A stretch of DNA of 64,000 bases from Palaemon carinicauda (taxonomy: Eukaryota; Arthropoda; Malacostraca; Decapoda; Palaemonidae), in contig NC_090725.1 in assembly GCF_036898095.1 (NCBI RefSeq), positions 318,446,740 through 318,510,739 of the forward strand. Direction: 5' to 3'. A program made the translations under genes and the position numbers. This document shows, piece after piece, positions 1 to 11,750 of this stretch. Below the pieces are notes generated by a model. It worked only from the letters and a program-made list of their open reading frames with translations. It was not told the DNA's origin and made no database searches. Numbering within the stretch: position 1 is the first letter of the stretch; each line of letters begins with the position of its first letter.

Positions 1-721
1 ATTAATAAGCTATAGAGTATTGAACTTTTAAACAATTAAGGGCTGTCTGGTTTTTGAAGATTTTGAAATGATTTTTTTTGCCTTGTGGAATATTTTTATA
101 TCAAATTATATATATAAAAAACTGTTTCAGTTCCGGCCAACTTCTGATATCTATTATTTTTGTACTTGCCATATATTTAGATTTATACGAAAAACTTACT
201 CGAATCTTTCACAAATTAAGGGTTACGAAAATATTGTTCTCTGAAATATTTGCTGATGAATATTGCTACTTATTCACATCTCAGGGATATAGTAACGACG
301 TTGTTATTTAAGTTGTTCTCCCGATGGTATTTTGTTTTTGTCAATGCAATGTGGGTAAAAGTACCTGATCGTCTTTGTGTTTGGTTATGAATTATGGGTA
401 CGGTAAAAATGCTGAAAGATGATTGGTTGCTTGGTTTCAAGATTGTCCAATTAACAGGAATTTTGTCTTTCATCCATCCATCTAATGATTTTAAGTGGTC
501 AATTGACTACCTCGGAATTCGTTGATTCTCATATTTATTTGGATATTGGACGTTTTCGTGTACATTACAGTCATCTGTAAATGAAATGGCTAACCAAAAG
601 TTGTATTTTGCTTTGTGGAGTTGTTTTCCACCTTTCCATGTGTGGTAAGGAGACAGAGGGCCAAATTAAGTAGGCCCAACCCTTAGGTTAGGTGGGTGTA
701 ATTTGGTTAGCCAGTTTCTCT
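1..721. other. AT-rich DNA without recognisable gene
   Basis: I see no coding signal longer than short chance frames. The base composition is AT-rich with homopolymer runs. A short TTAGG-like motif (ttaggttagg) lies near 684, just outside the first foldback element. Confidence 0.6.
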
Positions 722-1468
722 TACGCATTTGTATACAAGACCACGCTCTCCATTTACTCCAAAATTATGCAGTCCTGCCGTCTCCTCTTCTTGGACTGTA
801 ATTAGGAGGTTGTTTAGATGCCGTGAAAGTAAAAAAAAAAATGTTAACATATGTTGAGCAAGGGGGGAAGGTTTATAAAAAAAACTAGCTTGGTTTCCTC
901 ACTAAACGACCTGGAAGCAACATCACCATACCCCAAACAGAAGTTTGTGTTGAGGGCGTATATAAACAGAAGTTTGTGATGCCAGCGTACATTTGATATA
1001 CTATATATTCAAAATATTTACCAAATTAGAAATTGAGTAACTACACAAAAAATGTCGCCATTTGTGAATTGTATATTTTATGGACATTTTTGAGTAATTA
1101 CACAAATAATGTCACCATTTGTGAATTGTATATTTTATACACTTTTGAGTAATTACTCCATTTTTAACTTAGTATATATTTTGAATATATATCAAATTAC
1201 GCTGGCATCACGAAATTCTTTTTATGTACGCAGGTATCACGAACTTCTGTTGGGGTGACTATGTTGATGCCAGTTCCAGGTTGTTTAGTGAGGAAACCAA
1301 GCTAGTTTTTTTATAACCTCTACCAGTGTTGCTCAACATATCTACACATTTTTTGCTTTCCCAGCATTTAAAGAACCTCCTAATTACTGTACAAGAGGAT
1401 GAGAGCTGCAGGACTGCATAATTTCGGAGCAAATGGAGAGCATGGTCTTGTAAGCAAATGCCCACGTT
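722..1468. repeat. Foldback element 1: ~300-bp imperfect inverted repeat
   Basis: The left arm (about 724-1018) reads as the reverse complement of the right arm (about 1167-1466). Shared blocks, given as left arm, include ctctccattt, attatgcagtcctg, taattaggaggtt, aactagcttggtttcctcac and gatgccagcgta. The arms differ by scattered substitutions and small indels, so the hairpin is old. A central loop of about 150 bp holds a short tandem repeat. No transposase frame is present. This is the form of a foldback or MITE-like non-autonomous transposon, but local inverted duplication would also produce it. Confidence 0.8.
1034..1155. repeat. Tandem ~56-bp repeat in loop of foldback 1
   Basis: Two full units start at about 1034 and 1091 and a partial third at about 1146. 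Each begins tgagtaa(c/t)tac and shares ccatttgtgaattgtatatt. The array lies exactly between the arms of foldback element 1. Confidence 0.75.
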
Positions 1469-1659
1469 CTTGTCAAGGTTAGGTTAGATGAGTTTGTTTA
1501 GGTTAGAAAGCTTCTCATAATATGCATGTTTTCTCCTAGGATAGGTTAGGTGGCATGTGTTTAAGTTACATCTAATCTCAATTTACATATTTTCTCTATT
1601 CTCCTAGAGGGCTCCCATATCTCTAAATATATTTATTTGTGGCCGAAATAAAGATTCCA

Positions 1660-3445
1660 TTTGGGTAAATATACGATACTTTAATTCCTAGCCAAATACA
1701 TACCCATTTATTTGGCTAATATATGATGCTTTAACTACCAGAAAAACCGAAATTTTCCATAAGAATGGGACGAGTGCTGGCTAGTTTGGTATTTTTCTCT
1801 ATATGCTTGATGGGGGCTAGCGCATAATAACCCTCGTATTGGTCGATTAAAAAGTGAAGTCTATCCTTGCCCAGCTTATCTGTTTTTTTGTATGATGTAA
1901 TCATTACCTTTTTTTTTAAACAATTAGGAGTTTCCAAATATTTATGAAAATGTTCCTTGATGATGTTCTACAACAGCCATTTATTTTTCTACCCTTCCCT
2001 TCAGTTTGAGTTAAACCACCATTACATAAAGATGTCTCCAAGAGGGAACTTGAGGGAAGTACAATCTATTTAGAAATTTAGTGTAATTTCATCTATGTCA
2101 GCAATTAATTAGGATAGAAATGCTCTTCGATCAGTGTATAGCTATTGTTACCCATGTGGAAGTAAAAAATAACCCCAAAATAATGAGCCACGGGGACTGT
2201 AAACACAGCTCAATTTTACCGCTTGCCAGTACGTATGGAGGTTGCAGTTTTTCTTTTTCCGCGAGCGAAACGGTGGCACGGCTGAGCAAAAACCATTAGA
2301 AGTACGTGAAGTGAATCCTAGATAATTATAATACTTTAATTTTCAGCCATTTACAAGGACCATATATTTTTCCAACTAGTTATCTAGTGTTTGTTTTGCA
2401 TTTCTGACCATTATTATTGTTGCAAATTACTTGTTTTTTAGCATTTCCCCGCCCCCCAAAAAAAACTAGTCCCCCCCCCTGGGGTCCCCCATAATTGTCT
2501 TTATATAATTGAGTCCAAAAACTCATGAACGGGTGGTTTGCCCCAATACTGTAATCATGGTCAGAAATGCATAAAACACAAGATTGCGAGTAGGAGAAAT
2601 ATATGGTATATCTATTTGGCTACAACTTGAAGTATTATATATTTACCATTCATATTAACTATTGTGTTTTATTCTTTAATGAGTTTTTGGATCCCCTTAT
2701 ATAAAGGCAATTATGGGTGACAACAGTGGGATATCGGTTGTTTTTTTGGGATAGGAAATACCAAAAACAATTTTTTTGCAGCAATATTGGTCAGATATGA
2801 AAAATAATCACAAGATAACCGTTGGGAAAAATATATGGTTCATGGAAGTGGCTGAAAATTAAAATGTCACAATTCTTTGATTCACTGCGTTCTAATGGAT
2901 TTTAATCCACGTAGCTCACTTCGTTTGCAAATAAACATAATCTCACTGCTCCTATATTCTGGCAGTGGTACATGGATGTGCTGTGCTCATCATCCACGTG
3001 GGTCACTATTTTGGTATTATCTTTTACTATAACATGAGTAACAATAGCTATACACTTAACAGTGTGTTTTTATCATAATCGATTACCGACATAGCTTAAA
3101 TTACACAAAATTTCAGAATAGATTGTACTTCCCTCCTGGAGATGTCTTTGTGATGGGGGTGAAGTTAAAACTGAGGAGGAGGATGAAAAAAAATTGGTTG
3201 TTGTTGAACCATATCGGGGAATTTGTGCACAAATATTTGGAAGCTCGTAGTTGGTTAAAATGGCCAGGTAATAATTGTCATACAAAAATAAACCTTGCAA
3301 AAGCAAACTCAAGCCATGCCATTAAATCACCATCAGTCTCCCAAATGTAAATATATAGAGGAAATTGCCAAACTAGCCAGGACTTGTCCATTTCTTATTG
3401 CGAATTCCAGTTTCGCTAGTAATTAAAGTATCATATTTTAACCAA
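1660..3445. repeat. Foldback element 2: ~1.8-kb inverted repeat
   Basis: Blocks on the left recur as reverse complements on the right in mirrored order. The ctggctagtttgg region near 1780 pairs with 3371-3390. The aagtacaatctattt region near 2056 pairs with 3117-3132. The gtgtatagctattgttac region near 2136 pairs with 3040-3060. The gggtcccccataattgtctt region near 2481 pairs with 2700-2725. Gaps and indels separate the blocks, so it is old. No transposase frame is seen. Related sequence recurs at 3.5-4.1 kb and 47.9-49.3 kb, so this is a dispersed family. Confidence 0.75.
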
Positions 3446-3454
3446 TTTGGATCA

Positions 3455-4085
3455 CTTGTAGAATTATCATCACAAGGTCCTTCAGAGTGGCGATTCTACA
3501 GGTCAGATGCCCTGGGGTGACGATTCCAGAGTGATGATCCTATTAATTGAGTTTTTTTCAACTACCGTACCTTTAAATTACTACATTATATGTAATGATC
3601 CACTGAGCTTGAGAGTGCAGCTCAACTTGTACTGCTTGCCAGAACATAGCAGCAGTGATGTAATGTTAATTTTGCAAGCATAGCGAGCCACGGTGGAGGA
3701 AAAATCTTTAGAACTGTAGTCAGGATCGAAGCCCAGTATCGTTCGGTATTGTCAACTCACATAATCACCCACAATGGAAATGTATTGATATTTTTAGAAT
3801 TTCATAATTTTTTATATTTTTGCAAGTTATGAACATGGTGATGATTCTACAGGTAAATATATAAGTCAGATACCTGGGGTGGTGATTCTACAGGGGAGAT
3901 TTTCTTGGGTGACAATTCTACACGTCCAGATTCTGTGGTGAAAATTCTACTGGTGATCCATCGTGTTTGGACCCCATTATGTGAAGACAATTATGGGGGA
4001 CCCTAGTGGGATACTGAGGTTTTCGGGTAGGGAAATATCCAAAGCCAATTACTTGCAGCGATAATAATGGTTAGAAATGAGCACG
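3455..4085. repeat. Degenerate repeats related to foldback 2
   Basis: A short motif close to ggtgacgattctacaggt recurs irregularly, for example near 3490, 3517, 3840, 3880, 3910 and 3940. The stretch around 3600-3720 resembles 2190-2310, with shared cagctcaa, ctgcttgcca and gagccacggtgg. The stretch around 3970-4080 resembles 2690-2800. I see no coding potential. Confidence 0.55.
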
Positions 4086-5871
4086 GCTGGTTCAGGCAGT
4101 CATTTCTCTCCATTTATCAGTAGGACATACTCTTTGGTCTAGCACCATTTCCCTTACCAACTCTCCAGTCCAAATCTATTCCAGTCTTACCTTCCAGATT
4201 CCATATGGACATGTTTACAGTGAGAACAGTCTTGCATTATCATGCTGAAAGTGTAGGTATGGTTGTTCTCCAGTTCTCACCTGTCTGATTTACAAAGTCA
4301 TTTCCGGGATGGAGGACACATTGTTAACCCTTTTAGTTGAGTCAGTACTTTTTCATACAACATTCACTTGTAATTAATCACAGGCAAAAACAAAGGACAC
4401 AGTACCTGGAAATGCTGATCTGAAATCTTTCTTTGTTGTATCAGTATACTTATGGTTGTAGCATACTGCTTCCTTATTATTCAGGAACCACCTAATTCAC
4501 ACATGGTAACAGGAAAGAAAGGCTGGATGGGGATTAAGATGCAAGATTACGTACTCCATTTTTTCTCCTATTCTCTTCTTTGAACACTTCTCAGAAGAGG
4601 AAGTAATAGTATAAGGCTCGTAGTATGCATTTCACAAAAAGTTTCTTGAGACTTATACTTGGAGCTATTTGATTTAGGGAGGGAGTGACAGACCCCACCA
4701 GCTTACCAGTAATAAAGGGTTCAGTTAAGGAAATGGTGAGCCTGGAACAACAGCTACAGTTAATGCCCAGTTTTCAGATAATGGTTAAGGCAGCAGTATT
4801 TTAGGCCATGTTAGGGTGAGCTTACGCAGCAACCTACATTGTTCCTGGTGTGGCATGGGAGGAACACTCAGTCCCTAAGAAAGCCACTTTCCCTCTCTTG
4901 TATGGTGTATTTGAACCGGTAATGTATCGTAGAATGGGTAGAAAAACCAGAGAGGAGAGTTAACTTAAGTAAACCATAGATAAGGATAAAGAAAATTAGA
5001 AAAGATAAACTCGTTTGTATCATTAGATATAATATATCAGATTGGGAGCCAAGTATGACGTCTATGGCCTTTGATCAGTTGCAACTGAACAGTTCAACAA
5101 GAGACTGGGAGCAGCATTATTCCTCATGTGAAAGAGAAGTTTTACACCCATGCTCCTCATTCCTGCCGTGACAGAGGAGGGTGGTCCTTATCTTTGGAGA
5201 GCTGCTCGCCTCTTCTATGAGGGAGTAATGAAGATTACCCAACCATGGGCACTCTTGGGGTTCATCAAGTACAAAAGGGTCCTGCTTGGCAGCTATAGAT
5301 GATACATAGGTTACTGGTGAGCAGTCTTGCACTAACCTATCACCATAAGCCTGGTATGGGTAAGAAATACTCTTCCTTTGGAATCCATTCACCTCCTCAA
5401 AAAGGGAGTAACTGAGCTTAACCGAATGACTGTTTCCACTAAGTTTTATTAACCAGTGCATAAGCCTAGTATTTAAGATCCTACTGACATCGTGGTAGTA
5501 GGAAATTATTAGAGTACGCTCTCCATTCAGAGGGAAGTAGAAACTCTTGGTGCACTAATAACATCCCTACTTTACTCTGAGGGACCCTAAGTAGAGTTCC
5601 TGATCTTCTAGCTCTTTGGGTAGGTTCCTAGAGATACGTCGGTAAGCCAGGCTGTTTCTCTTGGCTGTGGTCCAGTGTCCCTTATCCGTAAGTTTATGCA
5701 CTAAAACAATGAAGATACACTGTCGTTCAGCTTCATTGGGAAATGTGCCTATATCTGGGTGACACTTTTAATGATTTAGCCGATTTTGACTGTATCTAGC
5801 CGATAGCCGGAAAAGTCAACCGATTAGGCTAGTTGTTTAGCCGTTTTTTTGGCCGATTTTTTCTAGTATTA
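4086..5871. other. No recognisable gene
   Basis: Only short frames occur, the longest about 114 codons on the minus strand at 5117-5461. Its predicted protein has no motif I recognise and low-complexity composition. I see no TE domain and no obvious splice-bounded exon. Confidence 0.5.
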
Positions 5872-5943
5872 TTATCAAAATTATTATCATTATTGTTATT
5901 ATTACTATCATTATTATTATAAATATTATCATTATTACTACTT
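5872..5943. repeat. (ATT)n-rich imperfect microsatellite
   Basis: The stretch is built from att, atc and gtt triplets over about 70 bp with interruptions. Confidence 0.8.
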
Positions 5944-6784
5944 CAAAACATTTTCACGTAATTAAACATCCCTCTAAGCTATTTTTAACAGCTGGCGATA
6001 CAAGACAGGTCTCTGTGGGAGGAGGAAAGGGGTGGGTCCCACGTGGTGTGATTGAGAAAAACTTGAAATGCCTCAAGTCCAAACATGTCCACCGAAAGTG
6101 CCCCCTTGAGAGGCTTATAAGCTGCTTACCTGTGGATTTAAATGCACGTGTTGTTGTTATAGATGTGGGAGATAGATATATGGAGATTATACACACGTGC
6201 ATGGAGAGGACACAAACAGGTCTCTCAGATTTTTTTTAAAGAGAAATAAGGCCGCTACAGAGACAAGCTTCGCCTTATTGACATTTGCCAGATGAACTCT
6301 AGGACACAGTGGGAGGTGATTTGAAGGGTCACTAATCCTATATCTATGAGTTGATCTTATTCCTCTCACTAACCTCTCCTGTTGTAAACAGCCACTCAAT
6401 TTCCGTTCACTGTATCTTACTTGAATATGTTTTTTTTTCTTAATATTTAATTTAGTAAATATTTTTTTTCCATGTAATGCTAAAACAGGGTTCATTATGA
6501 TGGTTTTGATTTCAAATATTTTTACGGGTAATATCTATCTTTTTTTACTTAATAATTGTTTTGTGTAAAGTTAGATGCATCATAGTTTGTGTTTAATTGA
6601 AAGATAAGACCAGTTAATGTATTGCCTTATTCATTATAAATACACATACCGTACATTCATTCGCTTGATATTTCTGTGCAAAACTGAATGTTCGTCATGA
6701 TTTCTACTGTGTTTTTTCGGAAGCAAAAATCTATTGTTGGTATCATAACTGTTCATTTGGAAGAGCATGCCAGGTAATATACGG
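5944..6784. other. No recognisable gene
   Basis: Short overlapping frames on both strands (about 6015-6239 plus, 6187-6495 minus) have no recognisable domain. Poly-T stretches occur near 6430-6470. Confidence 0.45.
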
Positions 6785-6875
6785 TGCTTAACTCATTATA
6801 GAAAAAGATATACCGTATAATATAGAAAAGGATATGCCATACATTATAGAAAAAGATATACCATACATTATCCTC
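6785..6875. repeat. ~26-bp tandem repeat, three units
   Basis: Three imperfect units of the form ttatagaaaaagatatacc followed by (g/a)ta(t/c)a occur head to tail between about 6795 and 6870. Confidence 0.7.
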
Positions 6876-7148
6876 ATATTTGTGTGTGATGCTAAATGAT
6901 GGTATGTGTTCTTAAATGTTTTTCAAGAAGTATGTCCTTGAAAGATATAAATGTGATAAGTCACAGACACCTGGATTAGCGTTCCTGGCTTAGTATCCTT
7001 TACCAATGAAGGGTCCTCTCAACACCAGATGTTTATAAATGACAGAGGATTAACTTAAAGCTTACTCAGATCGACAAGGTCAAATTTTCCTTAATAAAGA
7101 TTTTATCGGCCTTAGTTCTCTCGGGAGACATATATATAGTAGGTACTC

Positions 7149-7391
7149 GACAGTATAGCTCCAGTTGACCCAACTTGACTGAACTTGACTGAACTTGACT
7201 CTGCTGCAGTGTGCTCATGGCAATCAAGCAAAACAGTATAGGCCTTCCCGTCCTGACTCCTGAGTCCCTACAGTCATTCAACATAATCGCCATTGACAGG
7301 TAATTATAGTGCGTGTATAGTTCTTCCCGATTTCATATTTTGTGAATTTTTTGTGTTTATTTAATGGAACCTTTCAGCTGGGTAATTCGCT
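7149..7391. repeat. Direct repeat copy 1 beside THAP exon
   Basis: This ~243-bp segment begins gacagtatagctccagttg and ends with the splice-acceptor-like tttcagctgggtaattcgct. It recurs with few changes at 7678-7910. Here the homology stops right after the acceptor sequence and the rest of the THAP exon is absent. The segment holds an internal 10-bp triplication (gaacttgact). Confidence 0.85.
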
Positions 7392-7677
7392 TGTTTCCGT
7401 GTACATCTTGTAGTGTAATATATAAAGTGTTCCAATGTTTCTTCTTCATGGCCACACATACATTTTGTATCTATTTTTGTATCTGCCTCTCCAATTTAGA
7501 TCTAAATTTTCTGTTCTTGCCTTTATCAACAGCTCAGATTTTAACGTGTTATTAAACCAGTTAACTTCTATTTCTTTCTTATAATGCTTATATATTCTTA
7601 GTGTTTTTTTCTCTTATATTTCCGACTTCCACATTTTGGTGTCTACATTTCTTACTTTCTCTTTCAATTTTGCAATA

Positions 7678-7910
7678 GACAGTATAGCTCCAGTTGACCC
7701 AACTTGATTGAACTTGACTCTGCTGCAGTGTGCTCACAGCAATCAAGCAAAACAGTAAAGGCCTACCCGTCCTGACTCCTGAGTCCCTACAGTCGTTCAA
7801 CATTAACGCCATTAGCAGGTAATTATAGTGCGTGTATAGTTCTTCCCGATTTCATATTTTGTGAAATTTGTGTGTTTATTTAATGGAACCTTTCAGCTGG
7901 GTAATTCGCT
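7678..7910. repeat. Direct repeat copy 2, upstream of THAP exon
   Basis: This is the second copy of the 7149-7391 segment. It includes a donor-like cattagcag/gtaatt at about 7819 and an acceptor-like tttcag at 7891-7896. A plus-strand frame is open from about 7733 to the donor. Whether it is a real exon is uncertain. Confidence 0.8.
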
Positions 7911-8077
7911 GCAGACGCCTCAACAAAAGTAACGTAAAACATACCCGAGTTTGTTCCCTTCATTTCCAACATTTTGAAGATGATGTGAAGTCCAAGGTAC
8001 GTGGAGTTCCTCCAAAATGCTTAAAGAGCACAGCTGTGCCATCAATTAATTCATTGATGCTATTGTTCGTGGCCTAG
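7897..8077 (+). CDS. THAP-type zinc-finger exon, C-terminal half (partial)
   Basis: After a tttcag acceptor the frame encodes about 60 residues ending in TAG at 8075-8077. It shows the hallmarks of the second half of a THAP DNA-binding domain: an initial W-V-I-R, then R-V-C-S-L-H-F carrying the last Cys and His of the C2CH zinc site, then a Phe-Glu-Asp stretch, and finally A-V-P-S-I-N, which corresponds to the family AVPTIF-like ending. The first Cys pair would be in an upstream exon that I cannot identify with confidence. THAP domains occur in host transcription factors and in P-element-type transposases, so host origin is not proven. The in-frame stop directly after the domain and the upstream duplication suggest a broken or TE-derived copy. 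Domain call likely; intact gene unlikely. Confidence 0.5.
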
Positions 8078-8339
8078 GACCTTCTGATATGAGAATATGG
8101 AAGCGTTTTTGTATAAACCCGATCAACTCGAATAGAATTTCACTTAAAACACTCAACAGCAAATAGAGAAATATTTGTTTTTGCAGATACACCTCATATG
8201 CTTAAGTTATTTAGAAATCTTTGCTAAAATCAGTATTTTCTTCAGAATCTGCTATTTAAATAAAAAAAAAACTTATAGATAAAAAAAGATACCAGCACAA
8301 AGCAAATACTAAGAAATTAAAAAGAACATCTTTTGAAAG

Positions 8340-8445
8340 ATTTTATTTTTTTGTCATAATATATTTGTTGAAGTAAAGACGTTTTGTCATAATATGTTCA
8401 AGTAAAGAAGTTTTGTCAAAAAATGTTCGTTCAAGTCGAGACTAT
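8340..8445. repeat. ~35-bp imperfect tandem repeat
   Basis: Units containing gttttgtcataatat(g)ttc(g)ttcaagtaaag occur about three times just upstream of DIRS-A. Confidence 0.55.
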
Positions 8446-8497
8446 CCCAAGCTGTTATTTTATTTGTTAGATGATTTATTTTTACTTAAAAAATATA

Positions 8498-8666
8498 TTT
8501 TTAAATATTAAACTTAGCCGGTGAGTATATAAATAGCTGACGTCTCCGACGGTCGACAGATTCCAAAAACTCGCGAGCAATCGCCATGAAGGCTGCCGGG
8601 TGTGCCCACCAGCGCCGACTATCGGCCAGATACCGCATATACTTCTCAACCAAACCAGTTCTTCTC
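8498..8666. repeat. DIRS-A left inverted terminal repeat
   Basis: It begins tttttaaatattaaacttag and runs to ccaaaccagttcttctc. It is inverted relative to 14732-14920, with scattered differences. The outermost ~30 bp differ between the two ends, as in other DIRS elements. Confidence 0.9.
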
Positions 8667-9440
8667 TGCCAGTGTTAAAGACAACACTGGTTCCGCTCGC
8701 GCTTGACCTCGAGTTTTCTACCGATTGGTGAAGTACTTGGTTTTGGTTTTATTGCTTTCGCCGTGTGGGATTATTCAATACTATCTTCAAAAGAAAAGCT
8801 TTTGAAAGGAGAGGAAAAGTTTTTGCCCTTGCTTTTTTAATCTCGCTCTGGTTTTTCCATAGAGAAAAGATGGCCGACCCTTCCCTCAGTGTACGGAAGT
8901 GTGTTAAAGGCTTTTAGTAATCATTTTATCACTTTATAAATTATTTTTGATATTTATAGATTTACCTCTATATATTTTATATCTCACCCGCCTTTATTAG
9001 GCCTCTTCGATTAGCTTTCCATTTATACTAAACACCGAGATAAATTTTATGTTTTTGTTTATATGCAGCCTTTACCTATTCTTTGTAGGCGGTCCTGACT
9101 TGGAAAACGAAGTTAAACAACGTTGAGCCCATTCAACTTTTATTTTTGTTTAGATAAAACAGTTGCTCTGTAAGAGTGATGTGATGAATAGTTTTAGAAA
9201 ATATTTTAAGAAATTTATTCTTTGAATAGTCTTCGTGCTGTTTTTCAAAGATGAACTAACGTTTGGTTTATTTATGCTACGCAGTTTGCGTTTGCAGTAA
9301 GAGTAAATCGATTTTGACGTTTTGTTCATTCTTCTTTCAAACTGAAACTTTTTAGATACTAATTGAAAGGAACATGTTTTTTCCTTTAGTCAAATAACCT
9401 GTTATTGACGAAGAGTGAGTGAGCCATTCTCTTGTGAGTG

Positions 9441-9442
<2 letters not shown>

Positions 9443-9502
<60 letters not shown>
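9443..9502. repeat. (GA)n microsatellite in DIRS-A leader
   Basis: About 29 uninterrupted GA units lie in the 5' leader before gag. Confidence 0.97.
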
Positions 9503-9509
<7 letters not shown>

Positions 9510-9519
9510 AAGAGGGAAC

Positions 9520-9745
9520 GATCCGATCTTTATTCTCGTCCCAAGTCTCTGTACAAGGAGTTTGGGAGCGAGTAACTTTGTTCTCGATTCAGATTTTTAC
9601 TCTCGTCCCAAGTCTCTGTACGGGGAGAGAGGATAAAACGTTTTAGTTTTTATTCTCATCCCAAGGCACTGTACGGTGAGATATTGAAAACGTAGTCCTT
9701 AGTGAACTTGAACTAGTTTTTAGTCTCATCCCCAGTCACTGATCT
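9520..9745 (+). repeat. Tandem leader repeats of DIRS-A
   Basis: Four imperfect units share tttta(t/c)tctcgtcccaag(t/g)c followed by actgtac-like sequence, starting near 9528, 9596, 9647 and 9718. They sit in the untranslated leader, after the GA run and before gag. Confidence 0.75.
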
Positions 9746-9949
9746 TTTTAACTTTATATATTTCCGTTTTATTCGATATATATGTATATGTTTATTGATT
9801 TTTGCATGTGTGTTTCATTTTGTACTAATGTGCTTACATTACAGTATACGACTCATTTCGCAATTCTAACCTTTTGATTTAAGGGAGAATTGCGTGCTTC
9901 AGGTAGAAATCAGCTTTTTCATGTCTAATGTGAAATTATTAAAAAATGC

Positions 9950-11750
9950 GATATCAGTGAAGAAAGTGCAAAAAACATGTTTTGTGTTGCGGAGGGTTCG
10001 TTTGTTCGTGCTTGTCGCTTGCCTAGTCCGAGACCTCTTTCAGGCTCCCCTGCACCAGGGAGAAGGAATGTCGTAGGACCTAAGGGAGTGAGGGGTGTAA
10101 ACCAACGAACAGACGTTCCCTCAAAGACATCAGACGTTGCTCGTCAAGCACGTCCTTGCCATAAGACAGGAGAGACGAAGTTTCTCCTCGTCTTCCGATG
10201 ATTCGTCTCTTTAAAAGCCTGGGCGTAAGGTTTCGAGACGGTTGAAACGTTTATTAGTTCCTATCAGAACAAGTTCAACGTCCTAGCTGTAGTCATCATG
10301 AGTCCCCCGTTCATAGCGATGAAGTTCATGTACAGACGTTTCTGCCACAGACTCGACGTGACGTTGAGCGGTAGACACCGTAGACACAACGTGACGTCGA
10401 GTGTCAGTCACCATAGTCACGATATAGCATCGATCAGCAGTTACTGCTGTTACTACGTGACGTTTGAACGTCAGCCACCGCAGTCACAGGTTGATCCGAA
10501 GTTAAGTGTTTTGCAAGATATGCTGTTAAAGCTTTCTTCTTTAATAGAAGCTTACGATCCTATTCCTGTGCGAAAGGATCCTTTGCTTTTTGTACGTCAC
10601 GGTTCTGGGATACGTGATTCGGGTCTTCAACCTTCTAAACGAGCTTTGTTACGCCACGCTGACATTATCCCAAGTGACAGCTTTTCTGTTAAACGAGATG
10701 CGGAGCATAAATCTCGAAGTAACTTTGATCGCTTTGAACGTCAGCCACCGCAGTCACAGCGTAACGTTGAGCTGCAGACACCGCAGACACGACGTGACGT
10801 TGAGCGGTAGACACCATAGACATGACGTGACGTCGAGGGTCAGTCATCGTAGTCACGAAATAGCATCGAACAGCAGTCACCGCTGTTACTACGGGACGTT
10901 TGAACGTCAGTTACTTCTGTCACGACGTGTAGTAGAATAACATTCTCTGCAGTCACAACGTGACATCGACCCTCCAACTTTAACTTCTGTTCATATACAA
11001 GTTGATGTAGCCTGTCAGGCTTTTCCTTCACGTCATTCTGAATATAAATCTCCTTCTCGCAAGACTTTAGATTTATCAGATGATGTGCCTTCTGAAGAAG
11101 TTGATGACCCCCTTTCAACTAATGTACCTTTGGGGAGTCATTCAAAAGAGGAGTATCCTAGGGTGGTCCAACAATCCCTTGTTTTATAATTATGAATTTC
11201 TTTAGTGAAATTTTGTCCTACTCGTTTTGTAACGGCTGCTCCGCCGTCTGAGTTTACTCTTGGCATGACTTTCTTCGACTCCTACATTTACGAAGTCAGT
11301 TCTCTCTTGTTCTTCCAAGAGAGCCATGCTCTTACTGGGAGACTGGTTGGAATCCAGAAGTTTAGGAAAGTCTGCTTTTGCTTTTCCTCCTTCTTAATTA
11401 GCTTCTCGCTCGAGCGTCTGGTGTGACACAGGAGAAGTTCTCGGCTTGGGAGTACCTGCCTCTGCCCAGGGAGACTTCTTAAGCCTAGTGGACTCTCCTT
11501 GTCCTCTAGCCATGAGACGCTCCAAGATTTTATGGTCTGCTTCAGAGCTAGACCATCTCCTGTTAGGAGTGTTTTCGAGCGTTTGAAGTACTTATTTGTT
11601 GGATTGGTCCCTGGGAGCCTTAAGTAAGAAGGTCTCTCAAGCTGTCAATGTATTGCTGTACAATTATGTCATGCATGAACAAGGCTATCAGGGATGGCTC
11701 CAATGATCTGGCAGCCACGTTCACTGCAGGAGTACTTAAGATGTAAGTGC
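9950..11750 (+). pseudogene. DIRS-A gag remnant
   Basis: This is the broken plus-strand gag. Around 9980 it parallels the region after the coiled-coil of other DIRS gags in the window (Arg-Pro-x-Ser-Pro-Arg-Pro-Leu-x-x-Ser-Pro). Next comes a repeat-rich linker (10.33-10.95 kb). After that is the conserved C-terminal segment: pieces matching Pro-Pro-Ser-Glu-Phe-Thr-Leu-Gly-Met near 11,250 and Leu-Ala-Met-Arg-Arg-Ser-Lys-Ile near 11,510. Several frameshifts and stops break it. It ends abruptly near 11,750, where sequence jumps into RT. Gag is presumed to package the RNA. The N-terminal Cys-rich region seen in DIRS-D and DIRS-E is not recognisable here. Confidence 0.7.
10335..10950 (+). repeat. 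Degenerate tandem repeats in DIRS-A gag linker
   Basis: Modules such as cgtgacgttgagcggtagac, cagtcaccatagtcac and gaacgtcagccaccgcagtc recur at about 30-40-bp spacing. Their translation is rich in Arg, His and Ser. The same type of module, with different consensus, is present in the other DIRS gags. Confidence 0.75.

Noticed and set aside
5117..5461. 114-codon minus-strand frame as a host gene
   Set aside because: No motif, no clear start context, no splice-linked neighbours. Length is within chance for this region.
9419..9646. Short protein with an Arg-Glu run
   Set aside because: It is a translation of the GA microsatellite in the DIRS-A leader, not a gene.
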